In this document: positions 1 to 11,462 of the stretch, piece by piece
Numbering within the stretch: position 1 is the stretch's first letter
Layout of the letters: each line of letters starts with the position of its first letter
Assembly: GCA_023614405.1 (NCBI GenBank)
Contig: CM042691.1
Coordinates: 171,960,927-172,024,926, forward strand
DNA from: Avena insularis
Taxonomy: Eukaryota; Streptophyta; Magnoliopsida; Poales; Poaceae
Reading direction: 5' to 3'
Length of the DNA stretch: 64,000 bases
Translations under genes and position numbers: made by a program
The notes under the pieces: generated by a model
Seen by the model: the letters and a program-made list of their open reading frames with translations, nothing else
Database searches by the model: none
Told to the model about the DNA's origin: nothing

Positions 1-1102
1 GAACCATGCTGTCATGGGGAATGTTTTCAACATTGCACTTGTACTTTATACTTAGTTGATATTATGCTCTTTTTTCTATGGATGTCACTGGTGTGAAATA
101 AAGAGGGAACTTGTAAGTCCATGAAGTATGTATTTTGTGTTAGAGAAACACCTGGCCGCTAGCCTAAGCCATGCCTAATCATGGTGGAAACTTGCTGCAT
201 CAGCATAGTGAGCTATCTATGAAGCATCCTTAATAAAAAAGCTATGCATATAGTAAATAAAAATATCGCTGAGATGCTCATTGTATTCTTGCCTTGTCAT
301 TTTGGTTATGGGATATCTCCTGTACCATGTGCAAGGGGTACCCCGTTGGCGGTTCTCTATGATACGCATATACTTACAATGACAAGAACTTACAGGTGAC
401 TGAAGTTGAGTAGCATGAGGTGTGGACCTCGTATTCAAGGGACTTGAGATTTCCAACTTATACTTTGTCAAGCATGTACTCCATAGTTTGTTCACTTTAA
501 CCTTAACCACTTCAAGATTCTTATGATAGGGGCAATGAGTGCTGAAAGCTAACAAGTACCATAATTTTTGGAAGCTCTTTTTGAAACTTGAAATCCCTTC
601 TTACCTGTGAAGGGCCTTTCTTACACCATTATTTGAGTCTCCACCTTCTACTTTTAGGCACCATTAAGAGAGCATAGTTGTCAATCTGTGTGCAGTGTCC
701 CAAAACTTATTGATTGATGCATATTGTGATATTACTTATTCTTGTGCTACTTGTTTCTAGTCACCCTTGTGAACTTTGAAGGTGTCCTATGCATCTATTT
801 GCTACTCTATGAGGAACAAGCTGATTGCCACTATGCCATGTTTTCTGTATGTGAAACAAACAAACGTTTTTCAGTGCATGTTGTTCATGATCTTTGTTTG
901 TAGCCTTTCATGTTGCATGCATAGTTACTATGTCCTATTGTTAGAACTCCATCTTTCAAGCACATGTTTAGAGTTTTTTGATCCCAGCTTTCAATGCATG
1001 CAAATGGTTTGATCTTGGTTTTGATGGTGCATGTCACCTCAAAAATTATTCTTTTATCACTTACCTACTCAAGGACGAGCAGGAGTTAAGCTTGGGGATG
1101 CT
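1..1102 (+). mobile_element. 3' internal non-coding region of an Athila-type Ty3/gypsy element
   Basis: No convincing ORF is present. The stretch ends in a purine-rich tract followed immediately by a sequence that opens like a gypsy LTR, so it reads as the untranslated region between coding DNA and the 3' LTR of a plus-strand element whose 5' part lies outside the window. The small ORFs in it show no domain and no codon structure. Family assignment is by the style of the polypurine tract and LTR start and is an inference. Confidence 0.6.
1071..1102 (+). other. polypurine tract next to 3' LTR
   Basis: The block aaggacgagc followed by aagcttggggatgc sits directly before the LTR. This is where plus-strand priming takes place in LTR elements. 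A near-identical block precedes the LTR at 58,088. Confidence 0.7.
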
Positions 1103-2589
1103 TGATACGTCGGAAACGTATCTATAATTTTTTATGCTGCATGCTTGTTTAGTATCTACTTTGCTTTGTTTTGTCTACACTTTGAGGTATTTTTATATCT
1201 TTTCTGGAACTAACATATTAACAAGTTGCCATAGTGCTAGTTGCCTATTTTCTTCTATTTTTGTTTCTAGAAAGGCAGAAAATCAATATTCTTGGAATTG
1301 TACGGGACAAAAGCCAAAGTCAATATTTTATCGTGGGTAACACGAAGTTAAGAGGGGAGACGAAGAGGCGAACCAGGGCCGCCACACCCCCCTAGGCGCG
1401 GGTGGGCCCACCCCGCACCTGGGTAGTGTGTGGGCCCCCTGGCCGCCTCCCAGCCTCGCCTCTTCGCCTATAAGAAGCCCCCGATGCAGAAACCCTAGGC
1501 ACCCGATCAAAACTCCACAAAACCATCTGTAGCCGCCGCCATCGTTGTCCCTAGATCGGGGGGATCTGAAGTTCTTCCCGGCACCCTGCCAGAGGGGAGA
1601 TCATCTCGGAGGCCTTCTTCTCCGGTATGATGCGTGAGTTGTTCCAACTTGGACTATGGGTCCATGTAGTAGCTAGATGGTTTTATCTCCTCCTTGTGCT
1701 TTCATGTATAGATCTTGTGAGATCCGTTCATGATCAAGATCTAATCTATTTGTAATCATGCATGTTGTGTTTGCGGGGATCCGATGGATATTGAGATTAC
1801 TATGCAGATTGATTAATGGTTTTGTCTATTTGATACTATCATGTATGTGTTGTTTGTGATCTTCCATGCTCTCCGTTGTTAGTAGCTATCTTGGACAAGT
1901 AGTTGCTAATGACTCCAAGAGGGGGTATTTATGCTCGATAGTGGGTTCATGCCTCTAGTTTCGAAGGGAAGTGACAGAAATCTCTTCGGTTGTAGTTTCA
2001 TGGAACAAGTGGATTGTTTACCTTACACACTTTGCTTAAAGCAGTTGTCTGTTGCTTGCAACTTAATACTGGAGGGGGTTCGGATGATAGCCTGAAGGTG
2101 GACTTCTAGTCATAGATGCAGTTGGATGGCGGTCTATGTATATTGTTGTATTGTCCAATCGAATCTCATAGGATCTTTTTGTCTGGTATTGCATTGTTAT
2201 GCCTTGCTCAGTTGCCCTGCTGTAATTTGTTTACCCTTCATGCCATGTTGTTTATCTAAGGAGAGCACCTCTAGTGAACTATGGACCCCGGTCCAATCTT
2301 TACCATTGATACATCTTCCACTATTACATGTTTACTTGCTGCAAACCATTACCTTCCACACCATACGTTTAATACTTTGTTACATCAAACCGGTGAGCTT
2401 GACAACCTCACTGATTCGTTGGGGCAAAGTCTTGAGTTTGTGTTGTGCAGGTCTCCGTGTTGCTTACAACACATGTGTGACGTTTTCTTTATCCTACCGG
2501 TTCGATAACCTCAGTTTATTACTGAGGGAAAACATGCTGCTGTGCTGCTTCACACCTTGCTCTTGGGGTTCCCAACAGGCTCCATGTCA
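1103..2589 (+). repeat. 3' LTR of the Athila-type gypsy element
   Basis: It begins TGATACGTCGGAAACGTATC, the typical opening of a common cereal gypsy LTR type (contains an internal ACGT-AACGTATC mirror). The end is placed at the CA near 2,589, after ctcttggggttcccaac; this end is approximate because the partner LTR and left target duplication are outside the window. A TATA-like element lies near 1,468. Confidence 0.6.
1467..1477 (+). promoter_or_regulatory. putative LTR TATA box
   Basis: cctataagaag lies about 365 bp into the LTR, preceded by GC-rich DNA and followed by a leader with ccctag-rich sequence, as expected for the U3/R promoter of a plus-strand LTR. Confidence 0.5.
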
Positions 2590-2715
2590 ACCACGCGTAT
2601 AGCCGTCAACTCTCGTCGCTGCCTAGACCTTCTTGCATTGCGGAGCGCGTTGTGGGGAGAAAATGAGCTTCATGCGTTGGCATCGCGCCTGTGGGTGGGA
2701 CAATCACTTGGGTAG

Positions 2716-3135
2716 CTTCGTTTCTTCTCTAAACTCGGCATTGATGGCCTCCCTTTGGATTCTTGGGAACCGGAGGCCCTCAAGAAGGTCGCCAGTAGCC
2801 TTGGCGGCGAACTGGTGGAGATTGTGCCACCGAGCGACAGATGGATCATCGAGGTAAAGGCATGGCTGAAAGATGCAGACACCATTCCTAAGATGTACGA
2901 GGTGGATATTCCAAGCAGGACGACAACTTTTCTGGAAGAACCCGGTGATCATCCACCTGCGGGAGGTTTTGGAATCGGTACATGGAATTTAGGACCCCGT
3001 CGAGGCGGTCAGAAAGCACCCTCATTTCTTGAAGTGTTGGCCTGGAAGGATCCATGGCACACGATCACAACCATTCTGCAATGCAGCGCACGGTTTCAGT
3101 GGGGGGAATGGGCATGGACAAGCTGGTGGTTCTGA
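2716..3135 (+). pseudogene. short gene fragment, possibly DUF4283/gag-like grass protein
   Basis: An open frame after a TAG at 2,713 gives about 139 residues. The central part (leucine-rich start, then LGGELVEI, DRWIIEVKAWLKDAD and IPKMYEVDIPS) looks like conserved protein: a short beta-rich block with a trailing 'proline plus valine' segment as in the zinc-knuckle-associated DUF4283-type proteins that are abundant in cereal genomes. There is no upstream ATG in frame (the 'start' near 2,755 is TTG), no promoter and no 3' domain, so it is an isolated fragment. The last 40 residues are tryptophan-rich and probably read-through. It sits just outside the LTR end. The family call is a guess; coding origin is more likely than not. 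Confidence 0.35.
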
Positions 3136-3231
3136 TTTTTCTCGAGTGAAGACGTAGGTTTAGTGAATCTAAAAGATTGCTGACTTGAGAGTCGAGCACG
3201 TAGTACGACTTATGTAATAGTTTGAACTGTT

Positions 3232-3350
3232 GTAGTATGTGTGGCTACTGAATTTGTAATGTGTGGCTAATGAATTTGTAGTATGCATGGCTAATGATTT
3301 GTAGTTTGTGTGGCTAATGAATTTGTAGTATCTATGGCTAATGAATTTTT
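3232..3350. repeat. tandem repeat, about 24-bp unit, five copies
   Basis: Five consecutive imperfect copies of a unit like gtagtatgtgtggctaatga(attt), each ending ggcta(a/c)tga(a)ttt, with unit lengths 22-24 bp. Only a few substitutions separate copies. Confidence 0.85.
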
Positions 3351-4892
3351 GTGAATAACCAAGGTTAGCCTCCTGGAAAGAGGGTGGGCTGGCAATGATT
3401 AATGTCACCGTTGCTGAGAAAATACTGTTGATGAGCGATCCAAAAGACAAAAAATGTTGCTTGTTTCTATGCCTCAAACAATTTTTACCTAGATTTGTTC
3501 GAGCTGGTGCGTGATTCTGTATGGAACTTGCATGAATAAACCACCCAAAATCAGTTCATAATATGTTGTATGAATCTTTTCTACCTCGGATAAGTATGAC
3601 AGTAAACTGAATTCAACCGCCGGTAGTAATTGAATAAATAGATAAATCTTGATACTATTTGGTTACTTCTGAACTAATTCCATACTACAGTATGGGATAG
3701 CTGCACAAAAGGAGGCTATTGCCTCTACAAAAGTAATTTTATAGAGTTAGTCTGAACTTAATTGTTCTACACGGAAGAAACTGCAAATCTCCACCATAAA
3801 AGTTGGCTTGCCAATTTCCTAGAGAGGACGGTGAACGTTCAACCGCAACCGATATTTTTCCTTCCCTCCAAACTCAAGTGATATGCTATGTTCATGCACT
3901 AGTTGATGCGCTTGAACCAGTCCTAGTTCAGTATGAACAGCCGCCCCGCCGCAACGATTTTTTTAAATGTGAACTTCGGATTCTCGTGCCGGGGATCATA
4001 GGTCCCTATGAATTTGAACCTGAATTCCGGCGCTGAGCTGTTGCCCGTCGTCGGCTCCAACTGTCAAACACTCCAACAAACTGAATGTAGATGGATGCTC
4101 GCTGCTACTATGTGGTCGCCGATGGTGCATCGAATGGATCGTCTTTGCCGCTAACGTTGTGCGCCCATATTGCACCACTGCGGTAAGGTCGCTCGCGCGG
4201 AGGCATGGAGGCGAGGGTTTTTTGACCTTGCGCGTCCCTGTTCAGGGGTTTGTTTCCTCCGCAACAAGATCATAGGAACACTTTGGAACGTACCTTATTT
4301 CTCTTGCGCAGAGCACATGAAAATGCCGCCACGCGCTTTCTCCATGATGCTCGCTTGGCCCTGCTCGACACCGTCGTGGCCTTCACCGTCGCCATTTCCG
4401 CCGCCATGGATGTAGCACATTCTACGAAATCAAGCATCTTGGATGGCAATGGGAGACCAGCCTTGTAGTACAGCCGCATGGCCAGCCTTAGAGAGGCCTT
4501 AGCGGTGGCCGTGGCGGCAGGAGCGATGGCCGCGACAGCCAGGGCGGTGGCTTATGCTTAGGTGGGGCCATAGCTAAGCTTCCTAAGAGTGTATATTAGT
4601 TATTCAAAACTAGTTCGACTAACTGCTGAATTTTTATTTCCCTTCTCATCATAACATTGCTAAGATATTAAAATATAGGTCATGGCTAGCAACCAGATCG
4701 GGCAATGTACTAGGTCAGGGTTCCATTTTAAGTATATTTACATCTGTCTCCTTAGTTTTGTCCACAAATTATGCCTGTGCTAGTACGATTGTAGAAATGT
4801 AGCAACACCATCAGAAATAGGGGAAGAGGACGTGGCGTTTTACTAATTGGCGGCCCCTCCACCTTGAGGCGATGACGACACGCATCCCAACT
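3351..4892. other. unassigned interval, no recognisable gene
   Basis: Mostly AT-rich single-copy-looking DNA with a GC-rich island at about 4,140-4,560 that contains several short overlapping ORFs (for example 4,250-4,468) but no domain, no splice pattern I trust and no start context. It could be the remnant of a gene fragment or an unrecognised element. Confidence 0.4.
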
Positions 4893-4899
4893 TCAAGGA

Positions 4900-5685
4900 T
4901 TAGTTCTCCCAATTATTGTCTGATTTTTCCATATTCTGTCGATCGCAGCTTCGCTCCGCTCCGCTCCGCTGCTCTGATTTTCCATATTGGCTTTGGGAGG
5001 ATTGGTGCTCCAAGTAGCGCACAAGAATTGTGCAGAAGTTGAGCGACAAGTTGTTGTTGAAAGAAGCCTTTGCAAGGACCAAGATGTCCTCCTCACTGAG
5101 TCTTGTAAACTCATTTTGTGCCTGCAAGGTATTAGCAATAACATAGAACAAATAGCGAATAACAAGATGCTGAATATTCTTCCCCTTGCTGACTCTATAA
5201 GTAAAACTCATTCTATTATAATAATGATCTGGGGAAGGGTTCATGTCAGCATAAGATGCACGTAAGGCATTAACATTATTGTTTGGTAAAATAAAACAAT
5301 TACACCATTCATCAAGCGTTAATGTATAATTGTTGTTCATAAGTCCGAAAGAAATTGCGTCCTCTTCTTGCCATGTTTTAATGGTGCTTTTAAAAGAACT
5401 TAAAAATTCAGGAGTTAACCGACGATAAGTAGGCACATCATGGAATACAAAATTTTGTAGGCCAACCCTATTGCAAAGTAAAATGAATTCATTAGAAATA
5501 CTGAGTTGGTTCAATATAATAGGATAAGCCCACTTGGTTGTCTTCCCTTCTCAGGTCTTGATCATGTCAAAGCGATCGTGTTGGATCTTGTTCCTAAACC
5601 GCATCCCCATGTGGTTTTGATCTGCAGAGGCAGCCTGTGAAGAACTCGCAGCGGCACAAGCACGTGTTTGGATCCTTGTGTTCAT
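4900..5685 (-). pseudogene. ATHILA ORF-1-type protein, interrupted by one TGA
   Basis: From ATG at 5,685 the frame runs 262 codons, broken by TGA at 5,551-5,553 (codon 45). The N-terminus is Ala/Ser/Gln-rich; then come a conserved-looking helical block (ISNEFILLCNRVGLQNFV), LTLDEWCNCFILPNNN, and a C-terminal block ending in helices. This pattern (an 'F-x-L ... W' block with a hydrophobic HxxYL-like core) resembles the ATHILA ORF-1 family of plant gypsy elements (Pfam PF03078), whose role is unknown. The last about 35 residues are charged and repetitive and include a CTCCGCT-type short repeat, so the true C-terminus is probably lost at the junction near 4,893. It lies downstream of the gag-protease remnant on the same strand. 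Confidence 0.5.
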
Positions 5686-5849
5686 TTTCGTAGATCACTT
5701 GTGTGCGAGGAAATCGAACGAAATTGAGTAGAGATGAAGATCCCTTAAGGTTTTGAGAGAGTTTGGAGGTAGAAGAGAGAAAAAGGATTGAAGTTTTGGT
5801 GTTGGGGGTACCTTCCCGTGGCGTTTATGTGGTCGGACGAAACTATATG

Positions 5850-6100
5850 GTCGCAACTATACGGCCGGAACATCTATTCCCGCCGTATAGTTGATCTGAC
5901 GGTAAAATTTTAGGGTTTCTAGGGTTTCTTCCTGGAAGCGATATCTGTACGGCCGGAACTATACGGCCGGATTTTTATCCATGCCGTATAGTTGGCCGTT
6001 AAACCTTCTGTACCTAGAAAATAAAAATTTGACAATGTCATAGATATCTATAAGACCTGAACTATATGGCTGAAATTTTTATTCCTGTTGTATAGTTGGT
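5850..6100. repeat. three diverged copies of a CCGTATAG hairpin
   Basis: At 5,855-5,892, 5,957-5,993 and 6,059-6,096 an arm aactatacgg (or aactatatgg) is followed 17-18 bp later by its reverse complement ccgtatagtt, usually followed by tggccgttaaa or a close variant. A fourth copy lies at about 30,478-30,512 in the LTR side of the same element. Confidence 0.75.
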
Positions 6101-6489
6101 CGTTAAAGGTACTGTAGTCATCAAACATTTTCTGTTTCTTCGAGAATTCTTTCTTAACCTGAAACTTAGTGAAACACCATGTTTTGATAGAAAAATGGCA
6201 GTTTAATTGTCGACCAACAACAGCATGTATAAAACAGGAATTTTAGTACCACCGTACCTCTCATCCTCAACTGGAGTTTTCTAGCACTCTTTATTCAACA
6301 TGAAACTTAAACTAAAACTTTAAAAACTTTACTCAAACCTTTATTTCACATGGGTTGCCTCCCATGAAGCGCTCTTTTATGGTCAAATAGCTTGACCGTG
6401 ATGTTGCTCACTTAGGCCAGATGAGTGGAACATCCACTCCAAAATAGTTCTCCTTCAAAGTGATGGCCTCCTTCGCATCATACTTGGCT

Positions 6490-8067
6490 TTCTTCTTCCT
6501 AGGGAAATGAATAACAATTGATCACACAAAGGAAATTGAAGCTTCACGTTCCCTTCATGCAGATTAATCAAAGCCTTAATAGTTCTTAAGAATGGACGAC
6601 CTAATATGATAGGAGCAGTAGCATCTTCAGGCATGTCAACAATAACAAAATCAATAAGAGAAGGACAAAATTTAATATATAATAAAGTATTCTCTTTAAT
6701 TCCTAGTACTTTTTGTAGGTAAAATCTTTAGATGTAATATTAACTCAGTTGTTTCAAAAGAGCCAGGATTTAACTTATTAAAAAGAATTTTTGGAATTGT
6801 TGAAACACTTGCACCTAAATCACAAAGTGCAACTATATAATTAGTCCCAATTTTAATTTTAATAGTAGGCTCAAATATATCATCAAGCTTAATAGGTAGT
6901 TTTTCAGCGATTTATTTATATTCTTCCTCAAGCTCATGTACCTTTATTGCTACCTGATTAACGAAGTGTTGATACATAGCTTCCTCATTTCCTTAAATTA
7001 CTGGAATCTTGATATTGATCCTTTTCACAAGATCTTCAACCATGTAATTTGGTGAAGGGGCATTGCTATAGTCAAGTTCTTCAGGCTCCTCCCTTTGTAT
7101 TATTATCATCTTGAGGTCTTCAACTGGATTGGGCTCAGCTTTTCCTGCAAATTTAGCTAGAATGAGAGTTTGATTCTCGGTTATCTTACCTAGTTGTGCC
7201 TCAAAAATACTTGTTCTTCCTTGGAGGGCCTGTAAATAAGTCCTCAAAATCACAGCTTGGTTAGATAATTTTCCAAGCATATTATCATGGTTCTTCGTTA
7301 TCTTAACAAGGATATTATTTTTCTCATTTTGTGAGTCCATAAAGGACTTAAGAGTTTCTTGGAGACTACCATTACTTGATCCCATATTATTATTTGAGTT
7401 ACCTACAGGACTAGAATAATGTTTCTGGAAATTAGGATTATAGTTCTTCTTCCAAGCAGGGTTATAATCATTACGAGCTATGAAGTCTATTTCTTCAATA
7501 TTTGATTCTAGGATAGGTCTTACCTGGGTTTCCTTACCCTTGATGGCTAATATGAGATCATCCAGCTTAGCATTGAGTTCTTCATTTTCCTAAGGTGTGA
7601 CGGAGTTCACCTTCTTTGTGTTTTATCTAACCACATGCCATTTGGCATGGTTGTCCTGGATATTGTCTAGCAGCTGCTTTGCTTGGGTAATTTGTTTGCC
7701 CATGAATGTTCCTCCAGCTGCAATATCAAGCATAGACTTAGACACAAGGTTAAGAGAATTATAAAATAAATGGAGAATTAACAAATCTTCCATCCCATGG
7801 CTAGGACAGTTTCTCATGCATACTTTCATTCTCTCCCATGCAAGCGCTAATGGCTCACGCTCTTCCTGTCTAAAACCAATAATATTAGATCTTAGTTCCA
7901 TAGTCTTTGCAGGTGGGAAAAATTTAGTCATAAATAAAGAAGTACATTCCACCCATTATCAATAGTATTTCTAGGCAAATATAGCAACCATTATTTTGCT
8001 CTTCCTTAAAGAGAGAAAGTAAATAAGCGCAACTTGACCGCATTGGGGTCAACATCTTTAATGCTCA
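6490..8067 (-). pseudogene. gag (3' part) and protease of Athila-like element
   Basis: On the minus strand the gag segment 7,952-7,623 shows the retrotransposon gag pattern: FMTKFFPPAKT, a conserved arginine/glutamine block, LAWERMKVCMRNCPSHGMED, LFYNSLNLVSKSMLDIAAGG. Several stops follow; 7,385-6,993 is the charged, helical C-terminal gag region. At about 6,880-6,490 an aspartic protease is readable, with active site CDLGASVSTIP and the C-terminal flap-side motif DMPEDATAPIILGRPFL. Frames are broken by several stops and shifts. After the protease the sequence passes directly to non-coding DNA containing ttgcctcccatgaagcgc, without reverse transcriptase. The upstream end is cut by the chromovirus insertion. 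Confidence 0.75.
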
Positions 8068-8072
8068 TCATA
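8068..8072. other. target-site duplication TCATA (left)
   Basis: tcata here matches tcata at 29,105-29,109 and flanks the chromovirus exactly. Five base pairs is normal for Ty3/gypsy integration. Confidence 0.9.
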
Positions 8073-11000
8073 TGTAAGATCCTTCCTTTATAAAGGAAAA
8101 GGATCCCTGTGATTGCAATGCTAGTCCCTAGATCATTGCTAGCATCCACAGTTTAAGATGAAGTACACAGAAACAAAGGTCATTATTACAGTCATTCCAG
8201 AGACAAATATAGTCTTTACAACTCCAAGGCCACAGGCCTAGTACAAGAGTTTGAATAAGTAAATAAATAAAAGTCTTCATCTTCATGTGCCACAGGCAAA
8301 CATGTTGAGTGTAGACTCATGACTCCTAATCCTCATCGGAGTAACCTGCAACATCACAAGTTACAGCCACAGTGGGTCAATACATTGGAATAGTATTGGC
8401 AAGTGATACCTTAGTATAATTTAGGTGGACTAGATACTATATGCAATTTGGCTAAGTGTATCGTGGCTTGCTTTGCTCAAAATAGGTTTTGCCTATTAGT
8501 TGAAATCACTAAGTTTTTCTTTGTCAAAACATTTCCCAAGGAACCACCAATAGACATTGAGGTCCTTCACCCTTGTTCACCCACAAGTTTTACTTAGAAA
8601 TTGGGATGAGGAGATTCTTGATAGCTTCCATGTCTTGATGCTCAAGTTGTCCTTTTCCAGGGACATGGCTAAGTACTTAGATTCTTCCATCTGCAGAGGT
8701 TGTGCACTTTCCCCACTAGACTAGATTTTCACCAAGACAGGACCTTTCAGAAGCCTTCCCTTAGACCAAATGGACGCGCTCCAACCTATCATTCCCACTA
8801 CCACCAACTGTCCAAATGGCTAAGTTCTAGCAACCTATATGATCCAGGCAGAGCCCATATTGCCAAGTGGCTGCACTAGAAGCTTCTCAACACTTGGCCT
8901 CTAAAATCTCTTTGTTCCTGGGTGGCTTTCCACAAGTGAGATACACAAGGTTCACCAGTCCCCTGGCCTTGTGTAACCACTCAGCACAAACCATTCCTTC
9001 CATTCCACCTAGGTGTTTCATTTACTTAGTTGTTTTATTAGGCAAAACACAAGTCCAAAGACTTAGAAATATTTTCATCATAGCATGTATATTTCACCAA
9101 CCCTTGGTTGCTACTAGCTAGGCTAAGCATGGCATAGATAAGCATCTTAACTTAGAAATTTCCTAGCAATTCTACAACTACTAGGATTTCCCAACATGGC
9201 ATATAACCAAAATATAGCATGCAAGACTAGCAAAATATTTCTATTGCTTAGTAGAAAATATAGGGATAAAAATATTCATGAAGTACCACTTGCCTTGGTA
9301 GTTTGGAGAGTAGCTACACTCCTCACAATCACAATCACTAGAACCAAAATCTACACAAAGAATCATATCCACAAATCACATACAAAACATATACAAACAA
9401 AAATATATGAATGCATGCAATATGATATGTGATGATTTTTAAAACTCCACAAAGCAAGTGTACAGTACTGGTTCGTCAACAAGTTAAAAACTTGCCAAAC
9501 AATATTTATTTAAAGCCTAAAACATTTCTTAAACAATTCATATACTCAAATTAGCCCTACACAAGTTTCTGCAAATAAAACCATTTTAACAGAAGCAAAA
9601 CATTAAACACATTGCATATTTAGAAAGGGCTTGTTCTCCTGATTCCAATGATATAAAATTTGTCAAATTCTAACGTGGGGATCATAAATTATAGCCAAAA
9701 CAAAATCAAACTTCTAATAGATTCAAATCCTGTTTTTAAATCCAAACAGCTGCCACGCGTCTTAATCTAATTGGCCTGTACCGCTTCGCTCAGGATCGCG
9801 CTTGTGAGCCGTTAGATCAACATAATCTGCACGGCCCAAATCTACTCGTAACGGTTCGTTAAGTGATGTAATCTCGCACGCTGGATCCAAATCCAATGGC
9901 TCTGGATCAAACGACCAAAGCTGGGCGGCGCTGGCGGTGGCTACTGGCGGCGGCGAGCTCTGCCTACGGCGGCGCGGCGCTACAGGTGGTTCTAGGGTCG
10001 TCGGGGGCGCTTACCAGAACCGCGGCGATGCACTGATGCTCAACCTGGCGACGGCTTGGCAAGGGGCGCTCTGGAGTGGCCGAGGGAACTCGTCGGAGTT
10101 GCTGGCGGCGTCGGGCTTGGGTGGACGACGACGTTGGCGAGGCTCCTGGTCACCCTAGCATGCACAAACAGCATCAGGAGATGCGCAAGACTACGGCGAG
10201 CAAGATCGTGTGCATCAGAGGCAGAGGGGAACAAGGGGCTCACCGAATTTGACCGCCGGAGTTGAGGATGTCGTCGGGGGCTTGCTGTGCTTGTCGAAGA
10301 CGACGACCTGGGGCGATGCAGAAGGAACCAATGGTGTCAGTAGATGCGCAAGGATGTGGCGAGGGTGTCTGCAAGAACCAGAGGGAGAGGGGCGCACGGG
10401 GCTCACCGGAATCGATCGCCGGGGTGCTCTCTGTCTGCGGCGGTGCGAGGATGAATGCGGGCAGCATGGGGGCGCTTTGTGCTTGGAGTTTGGGGGGAAA
10501 TGGAGAGGGGGCAGAGGGGGTTTAAGTAGGCCAGGTGGGGGCGAAGGGCGGAGGAAACGGCCGACGACGTGGTCGTGGCGCGATTTGGGGAAGAAGGGGT
10601 GAGCTGGCGAGGTCCACCGGTCAGCGAGTGAAACAGAGCGGGGGTGGGGTCGTGTGGTCAATGACCTGGGGGTGTTTCTGCGAGTGAGTGAGAGAGAGGG
10701 AGACCCCGGGTGGGCTTAGTGGGCTGGATTAGCAGTTGGGCCAGATAGGTAGCGCTGGCCTTTTTCTATTTCTTTTCTCCTTTTCTTTTTCTGTTTTGAT
10801 TTTCTGAAATGGTTTTCAAATCCAAATCAATTGAGTTTGAATTCAAATCTTCTCTAGGTTTTTATACTGCAAACCTTGCAATCAAATGTGTGTCAAACAC
10901 TACTGTTTAATCAAAACTATTTGATCAAATGAAAATAAAATAAAACCAAGCCTTTATGATATATATTCAAATAGGCATAATATTGGTTTATTCACTCATT

Positions 11001-11237
11001 TTGTTTTGAAATTTTGTTCAAACTTTTGGTGGTTCCTAAGTTTGAATTTCAAACTTTACTGAATCAAAACAAGTATTCTTCTCACTGGAAGATAGCACTA
11101 AGGCTAGAGCCAACTTACATGAAATAATAAGCATAAATTCTTCTGTTTTGAAATGATTTGTTTGAAATCAAATTCATATGATCATGGATGCATGGATGAT
11201 ATGCATAAGTTTGAAACATGATTTTAGGGATGTTACA
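8073..11237 (-). repeat. 3' LTR of the chromovirus (3,165 bp)
   Basis: Aligns over its length with 17,561-19,399 plus 27,740-29,104. It lacks about 52 bp present in the other LTR (near 10,546) and differs by small indels around 9,779-9,800 and 10,300-10,330. The central 9,900-10,700 part is GC-rich and the rest AT-rich. Confidence 0.92.
10520..10530 (-). promoter_or_regulatory. putative chromovirus LTR core promoter
   Basis: On the minus strand tacttaaacc lies in a GC-rich stretch and is followed by a C-rich pyrimidine leader, the arrangement of plant LTR promoters. The equivalent site in the other LTR is 28,336-28,345. The TATA match is weak. Confidence 0.35.
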
Positions 11238-11276
11238 AATATAACCCCCTTAAGGTGAATCTCACCCTCGAGATTC
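11238..11276 (-). other. polypurine tract with adjacent palindrome
   Basis: On the minus strand AAGGGGGTTATATT abuts the 3' LTR. Upstream of it, arms gaatctc (11,257-11,263) and gagattc (11,270-11,276) form a 7-bp inverted repeat with a 6-base loop. The same layout occurs at 42,416-42,451. Confidence 0.8.
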
Positions 11277-11462
11277 GGATTGGCTAGCAAATAGGTGAGG
11301 GTGGTCTTTCCGAAGATCATCTTCTCTTTCCCATGTTGCTTCATCTTCGGAATGATGGTTCCACTGAACTTTGCAAAACTTGATATTCTTAGTCCTTGTG
11401 ACTCTTTCTGCAGTCTCAAGAATCTTGATAGGCTTCTCTTCATAAGTGAGATCACTCTCCAA
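11262..11462 (-). pseudogene. chromodomain of the chromovirus integrase
   Basis: The frame continues from integrase after an in-frame TAG (11,463-11,465). It reads PIKILETAERVTRTKNIKFC, then KVQWNHHSEDEATWERED and a short tail. The aromatic residues of KVQW and the W of ATWERED match the chromodomain that chromovirus integrases use to bind modified histone tails and steer insertion. It is 66 residues long, ending at a stop near 11,262. It would be lost from any protein made here because of the TAG. The family assignment is firm from the motif order. Confidence 0.85.

Noticed and set aside
217..555. 112-residue minus-strand ORF
   Set aside because: Lies antisense in the non-coding 3' region of a plus-strand gypsy element and shows no domain.
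8867..9121. 84-residue plus-strand ORF repeated at 18,357-18,611
   Set aside because: It is conserved only because both copies lie in the duplicated chromovirus LTR; it is antisense to the element and has no domain.
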